A stretch of 64,000 bases of DNA, from NCBI GenBank assembly GCA_013180625.2, contig SNVD02011145.1:496001-560000 (forward strand). The letters run 5' to 3'. Made by a program: the position numbers and the translations under genes. Shown here piece by piece: positions 54,898 through 64,000 of the stretch. Origin of the DNA: Boswellia sacra. Lineage: Eukaryota; Streptophyta; Magnoliopsida; Sapindales; Burseraceae. Numbering within the stretch: position 1 is the first letter of the stretch; the number at the start of each line of letters is the position of its first letter. Under the pieces are notes generated by a model, which was given only the letters and a program-made list of their open reading frames with translations, ran no database searches and was not told where the DNA came from.

Positions 54898-55445
54898 CTA
54901 TGAGTCGAGGATTTGCTTCCCATCTAGGTTTCTTATAAACTGGTAAACATGATCTTTTTTAGTCAGATTTCATAGACTATAACACCATAGTTCATCACAA
55001 AATTGTATCCATAGATTCAACAATTCACGATGAATAAGTCCACAAGAATGTAACTCAATAGTTAGCAAAATATTATCTAGAGACTTACTGCCATCTTTAA
55101 TGAACTTAAGTTTGTTTTCTCTATTCTTAGACACAAAACCTAATGACTGACAACTTTGGTTACAATTCTATCTTACACATTTATAACATACTTGTAATCT
55201 CTTTACTCTTCACCTTTTGGCGTAATAGCTCTTCCCTAGACCAAGCATGTATATTTTAAAATTAATGTCAGGCTCACCGAATAATCTTACCTTGGCTTTG
55301 ATAAGCCATCGGATATCTACACGCATATTTAGGAGCATCAACATCCAAAGTCTAGTCAACCGTACTTTATAAATTTTGAACACAATATTTTGAGGAAGTG
55401 AAGGAAATGTTTACGAAGGTTTGACAAAAAGATATCGATATCCAT
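54898..55445 (-). pseudogene. Unrecognised accessory frame in Athila copy 2
   Basis: Counterpart of the 184-codon frame at 44417-44971. It starts MDIDIFLSNLRKHF, loses one base soon after, then resumes with YKVRLTRLWMLMLLN and DIRWLIKAKVRLFGEPDINF. The Cys-rich part reads VCYKC, then NCNQSCQSLGFVSKNRENKL, followed by LLTIELHSCGLIHRELLNLW. Several in-frame stops are present. Both copies end at the same TAG after an Asp-Ser pair. Conservation at the amino-acid level suggests it was once translated. Confidence 0.55.
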
Positions 55446-55489
55446 TAAAGAGAGGGAAAGGAAAGATATTATCGTAATGTGTTTGAGTC

Positions 55490-55990
55490 TGTTCTTCTCC
55501 AAGATATGCACACTTCAACTCTTCAGGCAATGGCTTCAGTTCCCGTTTTGGTGCTTCCTCAAGCTGTTATGCAAATGAGCATAAAGCATAGAATAATCAA
55601 ATTAAACAAAATAAAATAAAATAAAGACATAAAAGAAACAAAAATATAATAGCAAATAAAAGTCAAAAACAAACAACAAAGGAAATGAGATAGATGGCAA
55701 AGAGAGATAAAACCTAATCAATTATGATGGATAGATCCCACGAGAGGAATCTCCTCGAGACAAAAAAAAATGATCATTAAAGCACCATCCTTTCCTTTCT
55801 CTCTCTTTTTTTTAAACAAAAAATTGGATTGCCTTCCAATAAGCGCTTGGTTTAACATCCTCAACTTGACGTTACCCACCCTCACCCATCAAGATATGTC
55901 GTCTCGTAAAGTTGTACCTCCTTGATGTCCTGCATCACTGGATTTTCATAATAAGGCTTTAATCTATGTCCATTCACCTTGAATACTTTG
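55490..55990 (-). other. Athila copy 2: region between integrase end and accessory frame
   Basis: Contains the splice-acceptor-like AACAGCTTGAGGAAG near 55565, the pol-linker-like peptide downstream of it, an A/T-rich intron-like stretch (55580-55700) and the end-of-pol sequence near 55840-55900 that matches the deletion junction of copy 1. Confidence 0.5.
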
Positions 55991-57130
55991 CCTTTTTTAA
56001 GCTCTGGATTTCTACTGCATCATGAGAAAAGACATCAGTAATAATAAAGGGTCCAACCCATCGAGAACATAACTTACCTGGAAATAACTTAAGGTGAGAA
56101 TGAAATAAAAGGACTTTCTATCCCACTTCAAAATTCTTTTTAAAGATCATATTATCATGAAATGCCTTAGTTCTCTCCTTGTAAATTTTTTAATTCTCAT
56201 AAGCATCATTTCTAAGTTCTTCCAATTCTTGCAGTTGAAGCTTCCTTTGTTCATCAATAGCATCCATCTCCATGTTACAAAGCTTTATTGCCCACCATGC
56301 TTTGTGCTCTAGTTCTATTAGAAGCTGGCATGGCTTACCATAGACTAACCTATATAGAGACGTGCCAATAGGTGTCTTGTATGCAGTCCAATATGCCGAC
56401 AATGCAACATCAAGTCGTAAGCTCCAATCTTTTCTACTTGGATTTACTATTTTCTCGAGGATGGATTTGACTTCTCGATTTGAAACGTTAACTTGACCAC
56501 TAGTTTGTGGATGATATGTAGTAGACAACTTATGAGTGATGTTGTATTTCTTGAGCAAGGCTTCAAATGATCTACTGCAAAAGTGTGTTCCTCTATCGCT
56601 AATTATGGCTATTCGTGTTCTAAATCTTGTAAAAATGTTAGATTTCACAAATTCTACAACAACTTTAGAATCATTAATTTCGTAGCTTTTGCTTCCACCC
56701 ATTTAGAAACATAATCCATAGCAAGTGTAATGTAAATATTACCGAAAGATGAAGGAAAAGGACTCACGAAATCAATACCCACACATCAAAAATTTCAACA
56801 ATTAGTTTAGGGGTTTGTGGCATTTGATTGTTGGCACTTAAATTACCTATACTTTGACAATGGTCACAAGCTTTGCAAAAGAGATATGCATACTTGAACA
56901 ATGATGGCTAGTGGAATCCACAATTAGGAACTTTGAGGGTTGTTCTTTTTGGTCCAAAGTGACCTCCACATGCATATGAATGACAGAAGGTTAAAATTGA
57001 ATTAAATTCAGATTCATAAACACAACTTCTTATCACTTGGTCAGAACAATGCTTCCATAAGTATGTATGGATCATCCCATATGTAGTGCTTGGCAATGTT
57101 TTTGATCTTGTCTCTTTGAGCTCCAGTCAA
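55991..57130 (-). pseudogene. Athila copy 2 integrase
   Basis: The zinc-binding N-terminal part at 57096-56908 reads YLWKHCSDQVIRSCVYESEF, then LTFCHSYACGGHFGPKRTTL. The core at 56702-56190 has [20 protein letters not shown], then [20 protein letters not shown]. Counting from the Asp of ISD with 35 residues between, the third catalytic residue falls on Asn in GQVNVSNRE, where Glu is expected, so the D-D-35-E triad is broken. The C-terminal part has [20 protein letters not shown], characteristic of Athila integrases. Stops separate the two parts. Confidence 0.88.
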
Positions 57131-57169
57131 GTCATCTGGTAGCTTCTTGGTAACTAAGTTGGCAATATC

Positions 57170-58640
57170 TCATACCAAGGGGCTACTACACTTAGAGACA
57201 GTAATTGTTCATCCGAAAGACTTTCTTGTAATGGTAATGCATCCTTACCATAGACAAGGTGACTAAGATGGTCTGTAACTAAGTTTTCACTTTCCCTCTT
57301 ATCTTTGATCTACAAGTTAAATTCTTGTAAAAGGAGTATCCACCTGATAAGCCTTGGTTTAGCATATTTCTTTGTGAGCAAGTACCTTAAGGCTATATGA
57401 TCAAAATAAACAATTACTTTAGTATCAATCAAATAAGAACGAAACTTTTCTAAAGCAAAAATAACTGTTAATAGCTTTTTCTAAGTGGTGGAACAGTAAG
57501 CTAAGCATTTTTTAAAGTTCGAGATGCATAGTAAATGGCATGTGAAATTTTGGCAATTCCTTGACCCAAGACGGCACCTACCGCATAATCACTTACATTG
57601 CACATGATCTTGAATGGATGATCCCAATTAGGAGGTTGGATCACTGGAGCCAAAGTCAAGAGTTTCTTTAGTTTCTCAAACGCCATATTGTATTCCTCGT
57701 CAAATTCAAAGGGCATATCATTATATAGTAATCTGTATAGGGGCAATACTATCTTCAAAAAATCTTTTATGAACCTATGATAGAAACCTGCATGACCAAG
57801 AAAAGAACGAATATCCTGCACACTTGTGGGGGGTGGTAAGGAACATATAAGGTCTATCTTAGATTTATCAACTTTTATACCCTTAGCAGAAATATCATGT
57901 CCCAAAACTATACCCTGATCTACCATAAAATGACATTTTTTCCAATTTAGAATAAGGTTAGTTTCTATAAATCTTTGAAGTGTAAGTGTAAGGTTGTCAA
58001 GGCATTTATCAAATGAATCACCAAAAACACTAAAGTCATCCATAAATACCTCAATGATGTTCTTGACATAATCAGAGAAAAGTAATTACCATACACCTTT
58101 GAAAAGTTGCAGAGGCATTATAAAGACCGAATGGCCTGCGTCGATGGGCAAATGTACCAAATGGGTATGTGAATTTAGTTTTCTCTTGTCTCAAAGGCAA
58201 TAACAATCTGATTATATCCTGAGCAACCACCAAGAAAACAATAGTGAGAATGACCTCCTAATCTCTCAAGCATTTAATCAATGAATGGTAAGGGAAAGTG
58301 ATCCTTGCGTGTTGCTGAATTGAGCTTCTGATAATCAATGCAAACTCACCACTCGATTTGGATACGAGTGGGAACTAGCTTATTATTATCATTCTTAACC
58401 ATTATAACATTGGATTCCTTGGGAACAACTTGGACTGGGCTCACCTATTTGCTATCTAAAATCGGATAAATCACACTCACATCTAACATTTTGAGGATCT
58501 CTTTCTTGATAACTTACATCATGGGAGGATGCAACCTCTGTTGTACTTCTCTAGTGGGCTTGGATCCTTCTTGTAACAAGATACGATGCATGCATATGGC
58601 TGTGCTAATACCTTTGATGTCGGCAATTATCCACCCAATA
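57170..58640 (-). pseudogene. Athila copy 2 reverse transcriptase and RNase H
   Basis: The RT N-terminal half (58640-58044) is readable only through stops and frame changes, with peptides such as TYPFGTFAHRRRPFGLYNAS. The frame 58043-57501 starts just after the catalytic Met-Asp-Asp (MDDFSVFGDSFDKCLDNLTL) and covers thumb and connection (IVLGHDISAKGIKVDKSKID, RSFLGHAGFYHRFIKDFLKI). It leads into RNase H, where the usual CDASDYAVGAVLG reads CNVSDYAVGAVLG, so the first catalytic Asp is lost. More RNase H is readable to about 57170. Non-functional. Confidence 0.87.
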
Positions 58641-58678
58641 GTTGTTTTGTGATCTCTAAGTACTCGGATGAGTTTTTC

Positions 58679-59690
58679 TTATTGCAGTGGTGTAAGGCCC
58701 TTTGCTATTATGACCGGCAAAGTATCTTTCTCACCCAAGAATACATGCTTCAAATGATTCAGAAAAGGCTTAATCTCCAAGTAAGGGCTATTCATCATAG
58801 AAGAAAGAAGTTTTTCATTAGATAAAGGCAATTCAATGTAAGAAACATCATATTTTTTTATGGTTATAGCTATAGTCTCATCTAAGCTTGTCATAGCTTC
58901 CTCCACTTCTTCACACATTTATATCAACCTTTTTGGTTCTTTGGAATTTTCTTTCGCTATGTGCTCACTAATAGCTACTTCCAATCCATCCTTGCGAGTT
59001 AATTCAAAAAGTTGTTGTGCCAAATTATCAATAACATCAACTGCAAAAACAGAATGTAAATCACTAGGGTACCTCATTGCCTCAAAAATATTGAAACGGA
59101 TCACCTCGCCATCAAATGCCATGGTGAGAGTGCCATCATGAACATCAATCTTGGTTTGGAAAATTTTCAAGAATGGTCTCCCTAAAAAAATCGGTGTTGG
59201 ATTGGGTGATGTCTCAACCTCTATTTCAAGAACATAGAAATCGGCTAGGATTACCAATTGATTCATCTACATAAGAACATCTTCCACAACTCCCTTAGAA
59301 TATGCATTAAAACGATCAACAAGTTAAATGATAATATCAGTTTTCGCAAGGAGTCCAAGATTCAAAGAAGCATCAATAGAATATGGCATAACATTAGTAT
59401 ATGCTCCTAAATCTAACATAGCTTTTTCAAACTTGGTATTACCAATGGTGCATAGAATGGTAAACATACCTGGATCTTTGCATTTTGGAGGAATTTTTCT
59501 TTGTAGTACAGCTGAAACATTTTCCCCTACACTCACTTTCTCATTCCGCTTTAACTTTCTCTTGTTGGTGCATAACTCCTTGAGAAATGTTGCATAACAA
59601 GGTACTTCTTTGATAGCATCCAAAGTGGTATATTTACCTCAATCTTACAAAAAGTCTCTAAGATTTCATGTTCTTGTTCCTTCTTTTTTT
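58679..59690 (-). pseudogene. Athila copy 2 protease and linker
   Basis: The frame 59623-59324 encodes IKEVPCYATFLKELCTNKRK, then PPKCKDPGMFTILCTIGNTK and AMLDLGAYTNVMPYSI. The protease site DLGA is retained here, unlike DLEA in copy 1. After a stop the frame 59266-58919 continues (ADFYVLEIEVETSPNPTPIF, LGRPFLKIFQTKIDVHDGTL). The linker 58918-58679 reads VSYIELPLSNEKLLSSMMNS, then LEIKPFLNHLKHVFLGEKDT. Confidence 0.85.
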
Positions 59691-60302
59691 ATTTTGCAAA
59701 TCTACTAGGAAGAGGTGGAGCAGTAATATAAGAAGGAACAGGAGTTTTAAGATGTATCTTAGAAGATGATGTTTTATTCATGGTGGAAGTGGTGTCATCC
59801 CTTTCATTAGTTTGTGATTTCTTTGGTGGGACCTCTAATTGCTTTCCACTTCTCAAAGTTACTACACCAGCATTCTCTCTTAGATTGATTACTATTTGAG
59901 AAGGTAGTTTTCCTGAGCTTGACCCTTGAATTTGCTAATGTTAGTAGCCAATTAACTCATCTGATTTTTCAGGTTTTGGATACTTGCCCTAGTTTCCTAC
60001 TAAAATTGCATTGTATTAGTGGCAAGTGCTTTAAAAATATCCTTGAGAGATGTACCTGAGCTCTGTGGAGCTAGTTATGGTGCTAGTGGTGGTCGAGTTT
60101 GAAACGGTTGTTGCACCCTTGTTTGATTGAAACCTGGTGGCCAGTTTGGTATGTCATGTTGAACAATCGATTGACGATTCCCATTTCTGAAATTGAGGTG
60201 ATCTCTCCATCTTACACTGTAAGTATTAGAGAAGGGATCATACCATTGCCTTATTTGTCTTGAAAATCCACCTATGGCATTGGCTTATTCTGTCTCTCTT
60301 TC
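59691..60302 (-). pseudogene. Athila copy 2 Gag C-terminal Gln/Pro-rich region
   Basis: Matches 35200-35800 of copy 1 in order (GQTRQWYDPFSNT-like sequence near 60230, SLKDIFKALATNTMQF near 60020, NQMSQLATN near 59940), with stops and frame changes. It links the Cys-rich part of Gag to the protease and has no other recognisable domain. Confidence 0.75.
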
Positions 60303-60939
60303 TTATAATGTTGGGCACATGTCGGTTGGATGTTTCATGGTAGAACATATCCCACATGCATAAGACTGCTGCATATGTCCTATAGCCATTTGTTTCACAA
60401 GAGAGGCAAGTTGAGAAAAAAGTTGTTCAATGTTTGAAGTACTTATCTCATTTACTTTCTTTGATAGTGGTGGTTCAAATCGGCTATTGAATTGTTGGGA
60501 GTTCGCTGCCATGTCGCCAATCAAAATCTCACAGCTTTTGATGTTTTATTAACTAGTGCTCCTCCCTTTGCAGTATCAGTCATACTCTTATTCATTGGCA
60601 TGAGACCCTCATAGAAATATTGAATAAGGAGTTGATCACTAATTTAGTGGTGTGGATAGCTAGCACATAACTTTTAAATCTCTCCCAATATTCATAAACT
60701 GATACTCCATTGTATTGCCGAATGTCACAAATTTCTTTTCTAATGTTTGTAGCTTTTGAGGGGGGAAAGTATTTCCCCAAAAATAGTCTACTCATCTCAG
60801 TCCATATGGTGATGGTACCTAGTGGTAGAAAGTATAGCCACTCTTTCACCAAATCTGCTAATGAGAATGGGAAAGCTCTCAATTTTATTTGCTCATCAGA
60901 AATGCCGGTTGGCTTCATACTTGAACATACCACATGAAA
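60303..60939 (-). pseudogene. Athila copy 2 Gag (truncated at its 5' side by copia B)
   Basis: The Gag domain from 60939 reads FHVVCSSMKPTGISDEQIKL, RAFPFSLADLVKEWLYFLPL, then TEMSRLFLGKYFPPSKATNI and ICDIRQYNGVSVYEYWERFK. A frame change and stops follow near 60600. The next frame (60524-60303) has MAIGHMQQSYACGICSTMKH and PTDMCPTL, a Cys/His-rich stretch characteristic of Athila Gag. The open frame that seems to begin at 61029 is a chimera with copia LTR sequence; true Gag sequence starts at 60939. Confidence 0.87.
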
Positions 60940-62964
60940 TGTTGACCCAGGTATGGCAACCCAAGAGGAGGGGTGAATTGGGTTTTTATTTATCAAAACG
61001 GATTTAGAAAACTTTTCTTGAAAGATCAAAATTATTTAACTCTTTCTTTGAAGAATAAAGGTGAAGAAGATGAAATTAGAATATAATGCAATCAAGAGAA
61101 TAAATAAAGAACAATCACAAGTGCAAGTTAAATGTAAAGAGGATAGGGATAGAGAGAGTGCAAACTCAATTTACGTGGTTCGGCAAACCTTGCCTACGTC
61201 CACGGGCTCCTAGCTCCACGAGCTAAGCTTTCCACTAAGTTGTAGAAATCTTTACAACTTGCTTGATGAGCAACCTCACCAAGACTTTTTCTTCCAACTC
61301 TTGATAATACCATACCAAGAGTTCTTCTTGATGAACAACCTCACCAAGGCAACTTCCTTCAACTCTTAATAACACCACACCAAGAGTTCTTCTTGATGAA
61401 CAACCTCACTAAGGCAACTTTCTTCAACCTTGATAACACCACACCAAGAGTTCTTCTTGATGAACAACCTCACCAAGGCAACTTTCTTCAACCCTTGATA
61501 ATACCACACCAAGAGTTCTTCTTGATGAACAACCTCAGCAAGGAAAGAATTCTCTCAAGGATAACTTTTATCCTTTACAAGTAGATCTCACTCTTACCAC
61601 AATACAAGAACAAGGATAATTTTTACAACAAAAGTACAACTCTCTTCAAAGAGTAGATAAAGAATATAAAAGCTCTCTAGACTTGATATTTCTCTTGCTT
61701 TTTGCTTGATAGATGCTTCTCTTGCCCTTCTTGAATGCATGGGAGAAGGGCTCCTTTTATAGGCAAAATGGGATGAACTTAATCAAGTGAAGACACCATT
61801 TCCAAATTTTTTGCCCATCATAAAAACTGTAATCTTGTCTGCCATTTTTGTCAATGTTCCGTTTGAAATTTGAAAATCTGCAAAACATAAAAGATCTGCA
61901 CATTTGAATGAGCTTTCCAACGCATCAAGAATCAAGTAATTTGGATATATTAGCTCAGGATATGGCCAAAAATCCATTCGGTGCTTATGTGACTTGATTT
62001 TTCTTTCTTGTGTCAGTCCACCGAATTGAATGATAATTCTGTTAGCATTCCATTTGAAATTTGAATTTATTCAAAAAATAAAAGATCTGAATATTTGAAT
62101 AAGCTTTCCAAAACATTAAGAATCAAAGAATTTGGATATCTCTATCTTAGGATATGGCCAAAACACCATTTGGTGCTCATGTGAGTTGATTTTTCTTCCT
62201 TGTGTCAGTCCACCGAATTGCATGTGTATTATGCCGGCCTTCTGTTTAAAATTTGAATTTCTTCAAAGAATATGAAATCTGCTCCATTGAATCATCTTTC
62301 CAATTCCATAAGAATCAAGTCATTTGGATAACTCTAACTCAAGATATGGACAAAAGATCATTCGGTGCTCAAATGAGTTGATTTTTCTTCTCTATGTCAG
62401 TCCACCAAATTGCATGTCAATTATGTCAGCCTTCCGTTTAAAATTTGAATTTCTTCAAAACATATGAAATGTGCTTCATTAAGTTCTCTTTCTAATGCCA
62501 TAAGAATCAAGTCATTTTGATTTTTCTAGCTTAAGATATGTCTAAAAAAGTATTCGGTGCTCATGTCAACTGCTTCCATTTGTCTTTCACCTTGCATGAT
62601 GATTTGGACAACCTTACACTTGAAATGTGAATTTCTTTAAAACATATGAAATGTTATAAATTGAGTAAGCTTTCCAAAGGCTCAAGAATCACATGATTTG
62701 GACATTTATAGAGATATATATGACCAATTGATTGAACATTACTCATGTGTCACATTCCTTGAGTCAATCCTTGTTCTTAAGCTTTGGTGCCTTTAACATG
62801 TAGTCTTCTCATTAGCTTCAACACTTCATTTTAATAAGCCTTTTCTTGATTTTAAAATTATTTCAATGATCTTACTCTTGCACATAAATAAACATGTAAG
62901 TAAATCTCAATTAATCAATGTGTATTGTTATCATCAAAATTATCATGTAGCCTTAGGGCTAGCA
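60940..62964 (-). repeat. 3' LTR of copia B
   Basis: About 2025 bp, roughly 200 bp longer than the copia A LTRs. The ~190-bp repeat has four marks (near 61980, 62171, 62363, 62555), one more than copia A, and the ~65-bp TTGATGAACAACCTCACCAA array at 61260-61545 has about five units against four. The minus-strand TATA box is at 61753-61761. Plus-strand start TGTTGACCC, end GGGCTAGCA. Confidence 0.9.
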
Positions 62965-63200
62965 ATCTCCCCCTTTTTTATGATGACAAACCATTGATTG
63001 CTTTAAAATAATATCTAAAATCAAGAATGAAAATAAAATCAAGAACAAACAAAAAGATGACACTCGTTATGAAGATAAGCAATCCATGTTATGCATATAA
63101 GCAATCCAACAATTTCTCCCCCTCTTGTTATCATCAAAAAGATGTAATTAAATTAACTACTTCCCCTAAATATATTCTTCCCCTTAACATATGCTACCAT
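62965..63200 (-). other. Copia B polypurine tract and 3' non-coding region
   Basis: Minus strand AAAAAAGGGGGAGAT abuts the LTR; further in, GGGGGAGAAATTGTTGGATT repeats the second polypurine-like motif of copia A. No coding sequence. Confidence 0.75.
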
Positions 63201-64000
63201 TCAAAGAATATCATATAAAAATAAAATTAAGACATATCCAACATGATCACTCCTAATGGACACAATAGAATACCCTTTTTGATTTTGGACTCTTTTTGCA
63301 AATTTTGAAAAAGCTTGTATGACCTCATTTTTAGTTTTCAAGAATAATACCCAAGTGAATATTGAATAATCATCCACAATAACAAAAACATAATACTTTC
63401 CACCGAGGCTTTGAGTTCTTGATGGTCCAAATAAATCCAAATGAAGTAATTGTAGAGGTTTATTTGTTGAAATAAATTTTTTATGTTTAAAAGAAGTTAT
63501 CACTTGTTTTTCAAATTGACAAGCATCATAAATCTTATCCTTTTCAAATTTTATTCTTGGAAAACCATCAACTAAATCATTTCTATAAATTTTTGAAATT
63601 GTGTCCATGCTAGCATGACCTAATCTTCTATGCCATAACCAAGCATCATGATTAACAATGAAACGATTTTTCACCTGATCATCAATATCAATTGTATAAA
63701 TATTACCACATCTATTACCAATAAATAATATCTTATTGTTACTAACATTCTTAATGACAAATCTATTAGGCTCAAAAGCAACAAAATATCCCTCATCACA
63801 CAATTGACTAATACTAATCAAATCATGTTTCAAACCATTACCAAGCAAAACATTTTCAATAATAGGTGAAGAAGGGTTACCAATATCACCATGCCCGATT
63901 ACCCTTCCTTTGGCATTATTACCGAAGGTCACATATCCTCCTTTCTTAACGAATAATCTTGAGAACTTGGAGGCATCTCCGGTCATATGCCTTGAGTATC
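63201..64000 (-). pseudogene. Copia B protease end, Gag-pre-integrase and truncated integrase
   Basis: From the window edge the frame reads CSRHMTGDASKFSRL (tail of the protease active-site region), the zinc region (LWHRRLGHASMDTISKIYRN, DACQFEKQVITSF) and the integrase core (LLHLDLFGPSRTQSLGGKYY, IVDDYSIFTWVLFLKTKNEV). It is open for 261 codons without a stop, unlike copia A, but ends IRSDHVGYVLILFLYDIL, where integrase is fused to non-coding sequence. The zinc-region Cys residues are present, with Gly changed to Glu in CQFEKQ. Confidence 0.88.

Larger units (their letters stand above)
50434..60939 (-). mobile_element. Athila-like element, copy 2 (5' end beyond a nested copia)
   Basis: Same family as copy 1 but on the minus strand and retaining more domains: Gag N-terminal domain, Cys-rich region, protease, RT, RNase H and integrase, then the accessory frame, one G-box unit, the LOG-like sequence and the 3' LTR (50434-51857). 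Its Gag is interrupted at 60940 by copia B, so the start of Gag, the PBS and the 5' LTR lie outside the window. Coding regions are decayed. Because it has the full order, it shows what copy 1 has lost. Confidence 0.88.
60940..64000 (-). mobile_element. Ty1/copia element B, nested in Athila copy 2, runs off the right edge
   Basis: Same family as copia A, on the minus strand. It has a complete 3' LTR (60940-62964), polypurine tract and internal region with integrase to the window end. Integrase ends abruptly at IRSDH and joins the 3' non-coding sequence, so the rest of integrase, RT and RNase H are deleted. The second LTR and target duplication lie outside; the five bases left of it are TGAAA. 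Confidence 0.88.

Noticed and set aside
60940..61029. N-terminal extension of the Athila copy 2 Gag frame
   Set aside because: These codons are the end of the copia B LTR read through in frame; Gag sequence begins at 60939.

Overview
This is a plant nuclear DNA window, almost certainly from an angiosperm. It is AT-rich and made almost entirely of nested transposable elements. The plant diagnosis rests on Tat-type and Athila-type Ty3/gypsy elements, Ty1/copia elements primed by initiator tRNA-Met, a hAT transposase relic, a Mutator-like element, plant mobile domain (PMD) sequences and a plant LOG-type cytokinin enzyme sequence. I see no intact stand-alone host gene, no rRNA, no functional tRNA and no CRISPR. 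The species cannot be named from the sequence.

Layout. 1-5 kb: a degenerate hAT transposase (minus strand) with a 116-bp tandem repeat beside it. 5071-22304: a complete but decayed Tat-type element on the minus strand (LTRs of about 2.0 kb, PBS, PPT, gag, protease, G-patch, RT, two RNase H regions, integrase). Between its pol and 3' LTR it carries two PMD-like genes in antisense orientation. 23.3-27.8 kb: a broken copia element whose gag fragment is inverted relative to pol, with pol split by a 1.2-kb Mutator-like element (26374-27595, 10-bp target duplication). 27.8-33.4 kb: pieces of further Tat-type LTRs and their 3' untranslated tandem arrays, including an array with an 87-bp higher-order period.

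33425-49630: an Athila-like element (copy 1, plus strand, target duplication TTAAT) holding a nested copia element at 36795-43788 (target duplication AATAC). From 50434 to the right edge: a second Athila-like element of the same family (copy 2, minus strand), interrupted at 60940 by a second copia of the same family, which runs off the window.

The most notable content is accessory DNA carried by both Athila-like copies between the end of pol and the 3' LTR: a polypyrimidine tract with a splice-acceptor-like site, an unrecognised reading frame of about 184 codons, a 67-bp repeat with a CACGTG G-box, and a sequence clearly related to LOG, the cytokinin riboside 5'-monophosphate phosphoribohydrolase. 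Copy 1 still has 178 uninterrupted LOG codons including the PGGxGTxxE motif, but has stops in the N-terminal part. Copy 2 is more decayed. The shared position in both copies means the retrotransposon family itself acquired the LOG sequence before these insertions.

Insertion order inferred from nesting: a plus-strand Tat-type LTR (32527 onward) received Athila copy 1 at 33424 and Athila copy 2 at 50433, and each then received its own copia insertion. All retroelement coding regions carry stops, frameshifts or deletions. Both copia copies lack reverse transcriptase.
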